A stretch of DNA of 64,000 nucleotides from SABY01 sp964593705 (GCA_964593705.1 CAZQIV010000002.1:76766-140765), one strand, 5' to 3'; positions 44,500-54,581 are shown, counted from the first letter of the stretch. Notes: generated from the letters alone by a model not told the origin. Program-made: numbers and translations.

Positions 44500-45180
44500 A
44501 TGAAAAGAAGAACACTCTTTACACTCCTTGGAGTTGCAGGTCTTTTTATCTCGGCCTTTTTCACATCCTGTTACCCGGGTGATGATGTTTCATATTCTGA
44601 CCTCGACCTGGTAACCACAGCCTATGATGAAGAAATGGAATATCAACAACTTAAAACCTATTATCTTTATGATTCGGTTATTCATATTAAAGACACCCTT
44701 GATGATGATTCTAATGTGGATCTCTCCAGAGAATTTGATAGAAATATCCTGAAGCTTGTAAAGCAAAACATGAATGATTATGGCTACGATTCAGTGGTAG
44801 ATCCACAAAATAACCCTCCTGATGTAACGATTACCGTTTCGGCTATGGCAACAACAAACACCTATGTATATTATTACTACCCTTACTATTATTGGGACTG
44901 GGGCTGGGGTTGGTACTACAAAAACACCGATTACTACGGTTGGGGATGGTATTACCCGCCATATTGGGGCGGTGGCTATGTAACAAGCTATACCACTGGC
45001 ACACTGGTAATGAACATGCACGATGTTAGAAATGCCACTCCCCAAACCGACAGTATTCCAACAATATGGACAGGCGACATTAACGGATTGTTGGGCAGCA
45101 GTGCATCAACAACCGAAAGCAGGCTCAACTACAATATCAATAAAGCCTTTGAGCAATCGCCTTATCTAAAAATCAACTAA
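44500..45180 (+). CDS. DUF4136-type lipoprotein
   Basis: A 226-residue lipoprotein: signal MKRRTLFTLLGVAGLFISAF ending in a lipobox with FTSCYPG, then a DUF4136-like domain (YQQLKTYYLYDSV near the start, REFDRNILKLVKQNMNDYGY, PPDVTITVSAMATTNT, later LVMNMHDVRN and IWTGDINGLLG). An unusual insert, YYYYPYYYWDWGWGWYY and on to YYPPYWGG, is almost pure tyrosine, tryptophan and glycine. DUF4136 proteins are envelope proteins of unknown role. The ATG at 44500 was chosen because it starts the signal peptide. The beta-barrel gene follows 35 bp downstream. Confidence 0.87.
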   Translation: MKRRTLFTLLGVAGLFISAFFTSCYPGDDVSYSDLDLVTTAYDEEMEYQQLKTYYLYDSVIHIKDTLDDDSNVDLSREFDRNILKLVKQNMNDYGYDSVVDPQNNPPDVTITVSAMATTNTYVYYYYPYYYWDWGWGWYYKNTDYYGWGWYYPPYWGGGYVTSYTTGTLVMNMHDVRNATPQTDSIPTIWTGDINGLLGSSASTTESRLNYNINKAFEQSPYLKIN

Positions 45181-45215
45181 GCTCCAATATTGTAAACCAT
45201 TTAAAATTAAGAAAG

Positions 45216-45803
45216 ATGAAAAAGATATTTTTATCAGTTATAGCTGTGCTTTTCGTATTCAATATTTTCGCCCAGGAATCATTCTGGTCGGTAACATACC
45301 AAATGTCGGTTCCAACAGGCGACACAAAAAACTTTACCGACAAAATGAGTTTTCGCGGTTTTGGAATTGAAGGACGTTGGTTTGTAGATAACAATATTAC
45401 CATCGGTGGAGGCGCACTCTGGAATGTTTTTTACGAAAAACGAGATAAAGTTACTACCGAACTTGAAAACATTACGGTAACAGGCACACATTACAATTAC
45501 ATTAATGCTTTTCCTTTTTTTGTAAATGCAGCCTATTATTTCAACGAAGGAAGCTACATCAGACCTTATGCCGCAATGAACGCCGGGGTAATTTATACAT
45601 TATACCGTAAAGATGTTGGCCTTTACCGGATTGAGGAGGATCCCTGGAAGTTTGGTGTAGCCCCCGAATTAGGGGTGCTTATCGAAACTTATGGTGGAGC
45701 AAACTTCACTGTAAACCTCAGGTATAATTACGGCCTGGAAACGGATAACACTGACCCACTCTCCTATTTTGGCATCAATGTAGGGGTAGTTTGGCTCTAT
45801 TAA
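45216..45803 (+). CDS. Outer-membrane beta-barrel protein
   Basis: A 195-residue exported protein with a signal peptide (MKKIFLSVIAVLFVFNIFAQ) and alternating strands typical of an eight-stranded barrel: GFGIEGRWFVDNNITIGGGAL, YINAFPFFVNAAYYFN, YIRPYAAMNAGVIYTLYR, KFGVAPELGVLIETYGGANFTVNLRYNYGLE, and a last strand SYFGINVGVVWLY ending in an aromatic residue. It probably pairs in the envelope with the DUF4136 lipoprotein encoded 35 bp upstream. A strong terminator follows. Confidence 0.88.
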   Translation: MKKIFLSVIAVLFVFNIFAQESFWSVTYQMSVPTGDTKNFTDKMSFRGFGIEGRWFVDNNITIGGGALWNVFYEKRDKVTTELENITVTGTHYNYINAFPFFVNAAYYFNEGSYIRPYAAMNAGVIYTLYRKDVGLYRIEEDPWKFGVAPELGVLIETYGGANFTVNLRYNYGLETDNTDPLSYFGINVGVVWLY

Positions 45804-45837
45804 AACGGTCGGGAAATTGTTAATAATCGAAACAATG

Positions 45838-45880
45838 CACTGTTGGGGTAAAAATAACTTCCTCAACAGTGTATTTTTTT
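45838..45880 (+). terminator. Intrinsic terminator after the beta-barrel gene
   Basis: Stem CACTGTTGGGG/CCTCAACAGTG (11 pairs, one G-T), 12-base loop, then TATTTTTTTT. It closes the DUF4136-barrel operon and separates it from udk. Confidence 0.85.
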
Positions 45881-45892
45881 TATGGTTTTGTT

Positions 45893-45900
45893 TACTTTTG
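45893..45900 (+). promoter_or_regulatory. -7 box (TACTTTTG) of udk
   Basis: TAnnTTTG match 21 bp upstream of the ATG at 45922, right after the terminator. Confidence 0.5.
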
Positions 45901-45921
45901 CTTTAACTAAAAACTAAAGTA

Positions 45922-46539
45922 ATGCTGATAATTGGGATCGCAGGTGGATCAGGCTCTGGCAAAACCACTGTTGTAAATAAAATAATCAATGGGCTGCCAA
46001 AAAATGCGGTGTCGGTCATATCGCAGGATTCATATTACAAAGACAACGATCATCTTGCCGAAGAAGAAAAAAAGAGAATTAATTTTGACCATCCCGCTTC
46101 CATCGAATTTGAGTTGCTAAACCGGCACATACAAAATCTGATGTCAGGCGAAACCATTAACCGGCCAATTTATTCCTATGTAACCTGTGCCCGTGCAGCC
46201 GAAACAATTCCGGTTAAGCCTACCAAAGTGATAATTATTGAGGGAATCCTTATTTTTACCAATGCAAAACTGCGTGATAAATGTAATATAAAAGTGTTTG
46301 TTGACGCTGATACCGATGACCGTTTGATGAGAATTGTTAAACGCGACCTGGTTGAACGTGGCCGTTCGGTGCAAGGTGTGCTTGAGCATTACGAGCATTT
46401 TGTTAAACCTATGCACCTTCAATTTATCGAACCCACGAAGCGCTATGCCGATATTATCGTACCGCAAGGCGGGGCAAACCATGTAGCTATTGATATTTTA
46501 ACATCGAGAATAAAAATGAAATTAAGCGAAAAACCATAA
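45922..46539 (+). CDS. udk: Uridine kinase
   Basis: A 205-residue pyrimidine-salvage kinase, phosphorylating uridine (and cytidine) to the monophosphate. The P-loop is G8-GSGSGKT (8-15), followed by VISQDSYYKD, NFDHPASIEFELL, PIYSYVTCARA, VIIIEGILIFTNAKLRDKCNIKVFVDADTDDRLMRIVKRDLVERGRSV and the family ending YADIIVPQGG. Length and motif order are standard. Confidence 0.95.
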   Translation: MLIIGIAGGSGSGKTTVVNKIINGLPKNAVSVISQDSYYKDNDHLAEEEKKRINFDHPASIEFELLNRHIQNLMSGETINRPIYSYVTCARAAETIPVKPTKVIIIEGILIFTNAKLRDKCNIKVFVDADTDDRLMRIVKRDLVERGRSVQGVLEHYEHFVKPMHLQFIEPTKRYADIIVPQGGANHVAIDILTSRIKMKLSEKP

Positions 46540-46634
46540 GCAAGCCTTAAAATATTTTGCGATGATCGGGAATGCTTTTTAAGATACAAAGGTTAACATA
46601 ACACATATAATCCACTATTTCGAATATTTAACCC

Positions 46635-49070
46635 ATGGCTGAAAGGAAAAAAATAGACATACTTGTTGTTGACGATAGGGAAGAAAACCTTTTAGCCATC
46701 GAAAGCATCATCGATACTGATGAAATCAATCTCAAAAAAGCGCTTTCGGGTAATGAGGCATTAGGCCTGATGTTCGATTACGATTTTGCACTTGTATTGA
46801 TGGATGTGCAAATGCCGGGCATGGACGGCTTCGAAACCGCCGAGCTCATGCGTGGGTCGGATAAAACACGGCACATCCCTATTATATTCATTACAGCCAT
46901 CAACAAAGAAAAAAAACATATTTTCAGGGGCTATGATGCCGGTGCAGTCGATTATATTACCAAGCCTTTTGATCCGGATATCTTACTCAGTAAGATTAAT
47001 GTGTTTATCGACCTTTACCAGCAACGCAACACCCTGGAGGAGCTTACACGCAAGCTCGAATCCACAATTTCCGAACTCATATCCTCGCGCGAACAACTCA
47101 AGCTTAGTGAAGAAAAGTACAAGGATATTTTCCAAAATGCCAACGAGGGAATTTTCATCCTAAAACATCAAAAAATCATCTTCAACAATCCTAAAACTGA
47201 AGAAATTCTTGCAGGGGAAAAAAGAACCCTTTCTCAAAAAAGATTTATTGATTATGTTCATCCTGAGTTTCAACAGATGCTGGAAAGCGAACATTTCGAC
47301 AAACTAAAAATCAAAACCCATGACAAACGGACTGCACTAAAAATATTCTCAGGCTCGGAGGAAATAAAGTGGATTGAAATAAATTCGGTAAACATCAATT
47401 GGGAAGGCGAAAATGCAATATTGAACTTTATCAGCGACATATCCGAAAGAAAACAAGCAGAAGAAGAGATTAAAAGAGCTAAAAATCTTGCCGAACAGGC
47501 AAGCCGCACGAAGAGTGAATTTTTAGCCAACATGAGCCACGAAATACGCACCCCGCTCAATGGCATTATTGGAATGACCGAACTGGCATTGATGAGCCAG
47601 CTTAATGATGAACAAAAAGAACGTATTGAGGCTGTAAAATATTCGGGAGAATCACTGCTCGACATCATTAATGATATACTTGATATCTCAAAAATTGAAG
47701 CACGGAAACTGGAGCTGGATTCAGTTAAATTTAGTTTGAGGGGCGTGATAGAAAAAGTGCTACGCCCACTTGCATCAAAAACTGCTGTAAAAAATGTAGA
47801 ACTCATCCTTGATATCCGGCATAAACTTCATGACACCTATATTGGCGATCCGGTTCGTTTACGACAGATATTATTTAATTTGCTTGGCAATGCTATAAAA
47901 TTTACAGAAGAAGGTGAAGTGAAGCTTACGGTTACATCCATAAAAAAAGAAGAGGATAAACATGTTCTTGAATTTTCGATAACTGATACTGGTATTGGTA
48001 TTCCAGACGATAAAATCGGAAACCTTTTTAAATCATTTAGCCAGGCTGATAATTCTACTTCGAGGAAATATGGCGGAACAGGATTAGGATTGGTTATTAG
48101 TAAGAGCCTTGTTGAAATGATGGGCGGGAAGGTTAAAGTAAAAAGCGCTGAAGGCCTTGGCAGTACTTTTAGTTTTGATATTATCGTACAAAAATCTTCA
48201 GCTTCCAAACAACAAAGCGATACAGAATTGCTGCCACAACTCCTCGAAAAACATTTCCTTATTGTTGACGATAACACCACCAATCGTAAAATACTTTCCG
48301 GATTGCTCGATTACCTGAATATTCAGTATCAACTTGCTGAAGATGGCAAAATTGCCTACGAAAAAATTCTTCGCCAGGGTGAGACTAAAAACCCCTTCGA
48401 CATCATTTTGTTGGATTACCACATGCCGGTAATGGATGGCCTGGAAATGGCTAAATTGTTAAAACGGGAAAATAAAATAAATCCACCTCCCGATATCGTT
48501 CTGCTCTCATCCAATGATGTGAACATACAACGAAATAAATTAAGCGAATACGGGATTAACCGATACCTGATAAAACCCATTTTCAGGAATGAACTAATTA
48601 AAGTTTTGAATGAATTGCTTAGTTTCGATCTCCGCAAGACAATTCCAATAAAAAATTCTACACAAAAGCAAAAAAATACACTGGAAAAAAGCTACAATAT
48701 TTTACTGGCCGAAGACAACCTTATCAATCAAAAATTAGCCAACGGATTGCTTCAAAACCTGGGTTGTAAAGTTACCATTGTTGATAATGGGAAAAAAGCT
48801 GTGGATATTCTAAATCATAATAAATTTGATATTATTTTCATGGATATTCAGATGCCCGAAATGGATGGTTACGAAGCCACCGTGATCATCCGTGATATGG
48901 AAAAAATAAAAGGCATCCACACACCCGTAATTGCCATGACTGCCAATGCTATGAAAGGTGACCGTGAAAAATGCATCAACGCGGGCATGGATGAATATGT
49001 TACCAAACCGATTAGCCTGAAAAGCATCACAGAGGCCATTAAAAGCCTTGATATCAATCCAAACTCATAA
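46635..49070 (+). CDS. Soluble hybrid sensor kinase: REC-PAS-HisKA-HATPase-REC-REC
   Basis: An 811-residue cytoplasmic hybrid kinase with no membrane segment. Order: receiver 1 (about 8-125, D57 in LVLMDVQMPGMDG), coiled linker, PAS (about 155-275), HisKA with H302 (LANMSHEIRTPLNG), HATPase (NAIKFTEEG, TDTGIGIP, YGGTGLGLVISKSLVEMMGG), receiver 2 (D594 in ILLDYHMPVMDG) and receiver 3 (D737 in IIFMDIQMPEMDGYEA). The receiver at the N-terminus lets another kinase act on it. It starts a row of four genes (second hybrid kinase 20 bp on, cheR, cheB). Signals and output are unknown. Confidence 0.95.
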   Translation: MAERKKIDILVVDDREENLLAIESIIDTDEINLKKALSGNEALGLMFDYDFALVLMDVQMPGMDGFETAELMRGSDKTRHIPIIFITAINKEKKHIFRGYDAGAVDYITKPFDPDILLSKINVFIDLYQQRNTLEELTRKLESTISELISSREQLKLSEEKYKDIFQNANEGIFILKHQKIIFNNPKTEEILAGEKRTLSQKRFIDYVHPEFQQMLESEHFDKLKIKTHDKRTALKIFSGSEEIKWIEINSVNINWEGENAILNFISDISERKQAEEEIKRAKNLAEQASRTKSEFLANMSHEIRTPLNGIIGMTELALMSQLNDEQKERIEAVKYSGESLLDIINDILDISKIEARKLELDSVKFSLRGVIEKVLRPLASKTAVKNVELILDIRHKLHDTYIGDPVRLRQILFNLLGNAIKFTEEGEVKLTVTSIKKEEDKHVLEFSITDTGIGIPDDKIGNLFKSFSQADNSTSRKYGGTGLGLVISKSLVEMMGGKVKVKSAEGLGSTFSFDIIVQKSSASKQQSDTELLPQLLEKHFLIVDDNTTNRKILSGLLDYLNIQYQLAEDGKIAYEKILRQGETKNPFDIILLDYHMPVMDGLEMAKLLKRENKINPPPDIVLLSSNDVNIQRNKLSEYGINRYLIKPIFRNELIKVLNELLSFDLRKTIPIKNSTQKQKNTLEKSYNILLAEDNLINQKLANGLLQNLGCKVTIVDNGKKAVDILNHNKFDIIFMDIQMPEMDGYEATVIIRDMEKIKGIHTPVIAMTANAMKGDREKCINAGMDEYVTKPISLKSITEAIKSLDINPNS

Positions 49071-49090
49071 TCAATAAAAAATCGCGATTC

Positions 49091-52000
49091 ATGAAGAAAT
49101 GGTTTCTCAACCTCAAGATAAAACAACGTCTCAATGCCATGACTGCAATATCCATCATAAGTATTTTGCTTATTGGATATGCATCTTATTATTTTTTTAG
49201 AACCACGAGGGTATTAACTCTGGTGCTTACCGAGCAAAGAGTGCATGATGTGAATTACCGTACCGGCCTCCAGCTTTTCTATGAATATCTTCACAACGAA
49301 GACCGGCAAATACTCCAAAGATCATATCAACACCTCGATTCCGCTGCACATATTGCCTATATATTCAGCAAATCAAAAGAATACTACAAGCAATTTACCC
49401 ACGACAAGTATGTGGATGTTTTGTTAGAAACTTACGGCCCAACAATTGATTATGATCGAAATTCGGCAGAACTCATTGCAAGTCGTCTGGAATTGATGAT
49501 GATGATTGATAATCCACAAATGAATGATGCGCTTGATATTGCCGATGAGGCCTGTCGAAACGGGAAAAAAGTAAAAACCGCCATTCAGAATTATCTGAAA
49601 AACCCCGAAGAAATAGCATTATTTGAAGAACTTGAACAGGCAAAATTGGAAATGAGCGTTATGGAAGTTCGTTTTTCGGCAACCATCGACACCCTCAACA
49701 AATTCGTTATAAATCTCCTGCTCATAAGCATCTTGCTTATTGTGGCCATACTGAGTGTTGTCACTTTCATATCATCACGCTTAATTTCCGGCACCATTTC
49801 GCGGCCTGTGCTTAAGGTTGTTGAAAACCTGAAACGGCTTGCCTCCGGAAATTTATCAAGCGATATAAAAGTTGAATCGAAGGATGAAATCGGGATGCTC
49901 AATGCCTCATTTATCGACTTGCAAAATAGCCTACGGCAAAAATCGGAAGTTTCGTCAGCGATTGCCAATGGGGATTTTTCGCAGAAAACAGAACCAAGAA
50001 GCCAGGATGATGAGTTAGCACATTCCATTAACCAGATTGTTGAAAATTTTAGCGAAGTAGTGGAGCAGGCAAACCGGATAGCCCGGGGAGAACTCAACAC
50101 CAACATTACCATGCGATCGGACCATGACGAACTTGGCCAGGCTCTGATTAAAATGACTACCGATTTAAAAAGCTCGAACGAGGATAAAAGACGGCAACTA
50201 TGGCAAAAAAACAGCCAGTCGGACATTAACGATGTGATGCGTGGTGAACAGGAAGTACACGATCTGGGTCAAAAAATTATTAGTCAGTTGTGCAAATTGA
50301 TCAATGCGAAAGTTGGGGCTATTTATATTAAAGATGGAGACTTTTACAAACTCGTGGGCAGTTTTGCATATAAGCGCCGCAAAAACATCGAAAACGGCTA
50401 CAAAGCCGGCCAGGGATTGGTTGGTCAGGCTGTACTCGAAAAAGAATCAATTATCATCACCAATGTTCCGAATGACTATACTGCCATCGCTTCAGGCCTG
50501 GGTGAATCAGCTCCAAAAAATATTCTGGTAACTCCTTGCATTTTTAACGATGATGTAATTGCCGTGATTGAAGTGGGGAGCTTTGATGAATTTTCAGAAG
50601 AACAATTGCAATTTATTAACCTGATCAGCGAAAATATTGCCATCGGGCTCAATGCTTCAAAGGGCAGAACGGAGTTAAAAAAGCTCCTTTCCAAAACCCA
50701 ACAGCAAGCCGAGGAATTGCAGGTACAGCAGGAAGAACTTCGCCAGGCCAACGAAGAGCTGGAAGAGCAAACCAAGGCCCTCAAAGAATCGGAACAACAA
50801 TTGCAAACCCAACAGGAGGAACTCCGCGTAACCAACGAAGAACTGGAAGAACGTACTAAAGCCATCGAAAAACAACGCGATGATATTCGTAAGAAAAACG
50901 ATGAGCTGAAAATAGCACAAATCGAAATCGAGAAAAAAGCAGCCGACCTCGAAATGGCAAGCCGCTACAAGTCAGAGTTCCTCGCCAACATGTCGCACGA
51001 GCTGCGCACCCCGCTCAACAGTATCCTGGTGCTATCACAAATTTTATCTAACAATAAAGTCGGAACCCTCACCGACAAACAAATTCAATCGGCCAAAACC
51101 ATTCATTCTTCAGGCTCCAGCTTGTTATCATTGATCAACGAAATTTTGGACCTTTCCAAAATTGAATCCGGAAAACTTGAAATCAACGAGGAGCGCGTTC
51201 AGCTTAAATCATTTATTTTAGATGTAAATGAAATTTTTAATCCGCTTGCTGCCGAAAAAAGTCTTGAACTCAATATCGATATCTCATCTGAAGCACCTGT
51301 TTACATTCATACCGACAGCCTCCGCTTGCAGCAGATTTTGCGCAACCTGTTGTCGAATGCCATTAAGTTTACCCACGAGGGAAGTGTAAGCCTTATGATC
51401 AGGCATCCGCACAGCCTTAGCGAAGACCTTATCGATAAAGGACTTTCAAAAGAAAGTACCGTGGTTTTTGAGGTAAAAGATACTGGTATAGGGATTCCAG
51501 AAGAGCAGCAAAAAACCATCTTTGAAGCCTTTACCCAGGCCGATGGAACCACTTCGCGAAAATATGGCGGTACCGGCCTCGGGCTAACCATTTCACGAAA
51601 TCTTGCCCATATCTTAGGTGGTGAAATTGAGATGCTAAGTACCGAAAACAGCGGAACAACATTTTCACTTTATTTACCGGTAAAACGAGGAAGTAAAATC
51701 CCGGAAGGAGACAAATCCCAGAAATCATCTGCAATTAAACCTTTAGCTAATAAAACAGAAAATATTGCATCAACCCGCAAATCGGAAAATTTAAAACCAC
51801 AACGAAATGTTGAAAATGCCGGGGTTAAAATAGAGACTGAAGCAGTAAAAGATGACCGTAAGATCATCAATAAGGGCGATAAGTTTATTCTTATCATTGA
51901 GGATGATGCTGACTTTTCACAAATCCTTTATGATCTTGCCCACGAAAAAGGATTCAAGTGCCTTATCGCACCCAATGGTGAAACAGGGCTGCACTATGCT

Positions 52001-53050
52001 GATTATTATAAACCCGATGCCATCATTCTGGATATAGGCCTTCCCGGAATTGACGGATGGCAGGTTATGGACAGGCTGAAAGAAAATCCGGAAACACGCC
52101 ACCTGCCGGTTCATTTTATGTCGGGACGCGATAAAAGAACCGAAGCCATGAAAAAAGGAGCCATTGGATTCCTCACCAAACCAATTAGTGTTGAAGAAAT
52201 TGATGGCGCTTTTACAAAAATTGAAAACTACATCTCAAAGCCGGTAAAAAAACTGCTTGTTATCGAAGATGATGACAACATGCGTATGGCAATTGTAGAA
52301 TTAATCGACGACAGCGACATCGGCATTACTTCTGTTTCGAGTGGCAATCAGGCCCTGGATCAAATGAAAAAAGATGACTTCGACTGTATTATACTGGACT
52401 TGGGGCTTAAAGATATGTCGGGATATGAGCTGCTTAAAAAAATTGGGAAAAAAGGCAACAATCAAAGTATCCCTGTCATTATTTATACCGGCCAGGAATT
52501 GTCGCGCGAGGATGAAGAAAAACTCAGCAAATACTCTGACAGTATTATCATCAAAGGTATAAAATCGCCTGAGCGCCTGCTTTCCGAAACCACACTTTTC
52601 CTGCACAGGGTTGAGTCAAACCTTCCGGAGGAAAAACAAAAGATGCTCAAAGTGGTTCATCACCATGAAGATATTATGAAGGAGAAAAAGATATTGATTG
52701 TTGATGATGATATGCGAAACGTTTTTGCCCTTTCAAGCCTCCTCGAAGAACGCAGTATGAAAATTGTTGTGGGTCGCAACGGCAAAGAAGGCATCGAAAA
52801 ACTGGAACAAAATGCTGATATTAGCCTGGTGTTGATGGACATCATGATGCCCGAGATGGATGGATACGAAGCCATGCGTATCATTAGGAAAAATCCAAAA
52901 TATAAGAAACTCCCAATGATTGCACTTACCGCGAAAGCCATGCAGGGCGACAGGGATAAATGCATTGAGGCCGGTGCAAACGATTATCTGACTAAACCGG
53001 TAGATACAGAAAAGCTTATTTCACTTTTACGAGTTTGGTTATATCAATGA
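49091..53050 (+). CDS. Membrane hybrid sensor kinase with HAMP, GAF and three receivers
   Basis: A 1319-residue kinase. Transmembrane helices at about 15-35 and 205-230 bound a helical outer domain (CHASE3-like). HAMP at about 232-290 with a second HAMP-like unit to about 345, GAF at about 395-530 (INAKVGAIYIKDGDFYKLVG), a long Q/E-rich coiled coil with repeats LQVQQEELRQANEELEEQ and LQTQQEELRVTNEELEER, HisKA H636 (LANMSHELRTPLNS), HATPase (NAIKFTHEG, YGGTGLGLTISRNLAHILGG), and receivers with D981, D1103 and D1250. This is the architecture of large kinases linked with CheB/CheR in environmental bacteria. The stop overlaps cheR by ATGA. Confidence 0.95.
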   Translation: MKKWFLNLKIKQRLNAMTAISIISILLIGYASYYFFRTTRVLTLVLTEQRVHDVNYRTGLQLFYEYLHNEDRQILQRSYQHLDSAAHIAYIFSKSKEYYKQFTHDKYVDVLLETYGPTIDYDRNSAELIASRLELMMMIDNPQMNDALDIADEACRNGKKVKTAIQNYLKNPEEIALFEELEQAKLEMSVMEVRFSATIDTLNKFVINLLLISILLIVAILSVVTFISSRLISGTISRPVLKVVENLKRLASGNLSSDIKVESKDEIGMLNASFIDLQNSLRQKSEVSSAIANGDFSQKTEPRSQDDELAHSINQIVENFSEVVEQANRIARGELNTNITMRSDHDELGQALIKMTTDLKSSNEDKRRQLWQKNSQSDINDVMRGEQEVHDLGQKIISQLCKLINAKVGAIYIKDGDFYKLVGSFAYKRRKNIENGYKAGQGLVGQAVLEKESIIITNVPNDYTAIASGLGESAPKNILVTPCIFNDDVIAVIEVGSFDEFSEEQLQFINLISENIAIGLNASKGRTELKKLLSKTQQQAEELQVQQEELRQANEELEEQTKALKESEQQLQTQQEELRVTNEELEERTKAIEKQRDDIRKKNDELKIAQIEIEKKAADLEMASRYKSEFLANMSHELRTPLNSILVLSQILSNNKVGTLTDKQIQSAKTIHSSGSSLLSLINEILDLSKIESGKLEINEERVQLKSFILDVNEIFNPLAAEKSLELNIDISSEAPVYIHTDSLRLQQILRNLLSNAIKFTHEGSVSLMIRHPHSLSEDLIDKGLSKESTVVFEVKDTGIGIPEEQQKTIFEAFTQADGTTSRKYGGTGLGLTISRNLAHILGGEIEMLSTENSGTTFSLYLPVKRGSKIPEGDKSQKSSAIKPLANKTENIASTRKSENLKPQRNVENAGVKIETEAVKDDRKIINKGDKFILIIEDDADFSQILYDLAHEKGFKCLIAPNGETGLHYADYYKPDAIILDIGLPGIDGWQVMDRLKENPETRHLPVHFMSGRDKRTEAMKKGAIGFLTKPISVEEIDGAFTKIENYISKPVKKLLVIEDDDNMRMAIVELIDDSDIGITSVSSGNQALDQMKKDDFDCIILDLGLKDMSGYELLKKIGKKGNNQSIPVIIYTGQELSREDEEKLSKYSDSIIIKGIKSPERLLSETTLFLHRVESNLPEEKQKMLKVVHHHEDIMKEKKILIVDDDMRNVFALSSLLEERSMKIVVGRNGKEGIEKLEQNADISLVLMDIMMPEMDGYEAMRIIRKNPKYKKLPMIALTAKAMQGDRDKCIEAGANDYLTKPVDTEKLISLLRVWLYQ

Positions 53051-53895
53051 AAAATAAACAGGAAATACTACTTGAAAACGAAAATATAGAGATAGAACTC
53101 TTTTTGCAGGCCATCAATATGAAGTTCGGTTATGATTTTCGCAATTATGGCAAGGCTCATATTAAGCGCCGGGTAAGGCACAGGCTGTCGGTTTCCGATT
53201 TCAAAAATATTAGCGAATTAATCAATAAAATACTTTACGATCCTGTTTTTTACCAGGAGATATTGCAGGATTTGTCTATTACTGTAACCGAAATGTTTCG
53301 CGATCCTGATTTTTACCTCGCGGTACGAAAGGAAGTTGTTGCCTTACTCAAAACTTATCCTTTTATTAAAATCTGGCATGCCGGCTGTGCTACCGGCGAA
53401 GAAGTGTATTCGATGGCCATCCTGCTAAAGGAAGAAGGTTTGCTGAAAAGATCCCAGGTTTATGCCACCGATTTTAACCAAATTGCATTGCAAAAAGCGC
53501 GTAGCGGAATTTATCCCATTGGCCGGATTAAAGAATACACCCAGAATTATCAAAAATCAGGAGGCAAGGCTTCCTTCTCCGATTATTATAATGCACACTA
53601 CGAATCGGTTATCCTGAATGAATCTTTAAAAGATAATATTGTTTTTGCTGATCATAACCTGGTTACTGATGGGGTTTTTGGTGAAATGAATTTGATAATC
53701 TGTCGTAATGTGATGATCTACTTTGACAAGGACTTGCAAAACAGGGTCATCAAACTTTTTTATGACAGCCTTGTGCCGGGTGGATTTTTATGCCTGGGCA
53801 GCAAAGAAAGTCTCCGCTTCACCGAAATTGCTAATAAATTTGATGTAACAACCGAGAAACAGAAAATTTACCGAAAGAAGTTTGAGGCTTCATAA
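53047..53895 (+). CDS. cheR: CheR-type protein-glutamate methyltransferase
   Basis: A 282-residue SAM-dependent methyltransferase with the CheR layout: N-terminal helical domain (FGYDFRNYGKAHIKRRVRHR), SVTEMFRDPDFY, the SAM motif IWHAGCATGEEVYSMAI, VYATDFNQIALQKARSGIY, NLVTDGVFGEMNLIICRNVMIYFD and GFLCLGSKESL. Canonical CheR methylates glutamates of chemoreceptors. No receptor gene is in the window, so its substrate may be the helical part of the membrane kinase. Start chosen at ATG 53047, overlapping the kinase stop (ATGA); an in-frame ATG 12 bases earlier exists. Confidence 0.93.
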   Translation: MKNKQEILLENENIEIELFLQAINMKFGYDFRNYGKAHIKRRVRHRLSVSDFKNISELINKILYDPVFYQEILQDLSITVTEMFRDPDFYLAVRKEVVALLKTYPFIKIWHAGCATGEEVYSMAILLKEEGLLKRSQVYATDFNQIALQKARSGIYPIGRIKEYTQNYQKSGGKASFSDYYNAHYESVILNESLKDNIVFADHNLVTDGVFGEMNLIICRNVMIYFDKDLQNRVIKLFYDSLVPGGFLCLGSKESLRFTEIANKFDVTTEKQKIYRKKFEAS

Positions 53896-54011
53896 ATCCT
53901 CAAAATTCAGATAAAGGAGAATTGATCAAACGCGTTTTTTTTTATTTAACTTTTAACTTTAGTTCACTTTATGAACTTTAGCGCACTCAAGGCACTTTAT
54001 TTCACTAACAG

Positions 54012-54581
54012 ATGAAATACTCAGCAGTAGTCATAGGTGTTTCGGCAGGAGGGATGAACGCCCTGGGGAAAATATTGCCCACACTTCCGGAAAAATTCCC
54101 TTTGCCTGTGATTATTGTTCAGCATATTAGCCCACAATCGGATAATTACATGATTCACCACTTCGACCGTCATTCCGGAATAACAGTAAAAGAAGCTGAT
54201 GAAAAAGAGCAAATCAAACCTGGTGTAGCATATTTTGCCCCGCCAAATTACCACTTGCTCATCGAAGAAGATCGCACTTTTTCTTTATCAACCGAAGAAA
54301 GGGTAAACTATTCGAGGCCATCGGTGGATGTGCTTTTCGAAAGCGCCATCGATGCCTATTGCTCCAGCCTTATCGGGATAATTTTAACGGGCGCCAATAG
54401 CGATGGCAGCAAGGGACTAAAAAAAATTAAAGATTGCGGCGGCCTGGCCATTGTGCAAGACCCTTCTACCGCCGAAGTTTCGGCAATGCCCGAAGCTGCG
54501 CTAAAGCTAAGCAATGCTGATTACATCTTAAAGTTAGAAGAGATCGGCCCACTTTTAGTGAAGCTGTCACAAGCTCAATAA
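54012..54581 (+). CDS. cheB: CheB-type methylesterase without a receiver domain
   Basis: A 189-residue CheB catalytic domain. The triad is S11 (VIGVSAGGMNAL), H38 (IIVQHISPQSD) and D131 (GIILTGANSDGSKGLK), with PGVAYFAPPNYHLLIEED and RPSVDVLFESA in place. The N-terminal receiver that controls enteric CheB is missing, so activity is either constitutive or controlled by protein contact with the kinases encoded upstream. It follows cheR by 116 bp. Confidence 0.93.
   Translation: MKYSAVVIGVSAGGMNALGKILPTLPEKFPLPVIIVQHISPQSDNYMIHHFDRHSGITVKEADEKEQIKPGVAYFAPPNYHLLIEEDRTFSLSTEERVNYSRPSVDVLFESAIDAYCSSLIGIILTGANSDGSKGLKKIKDCGGLAIVQDPSTAEVSAMPEAALKLSNADYILKLEEIGPLLVKLSQAQ

Noticed and set aside
46635..54581. 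A complete chemotaxis operon
   Set aside because: There is no CheA, CheW or receptor; only CheR and CheB are present, together with hybrid kinases.
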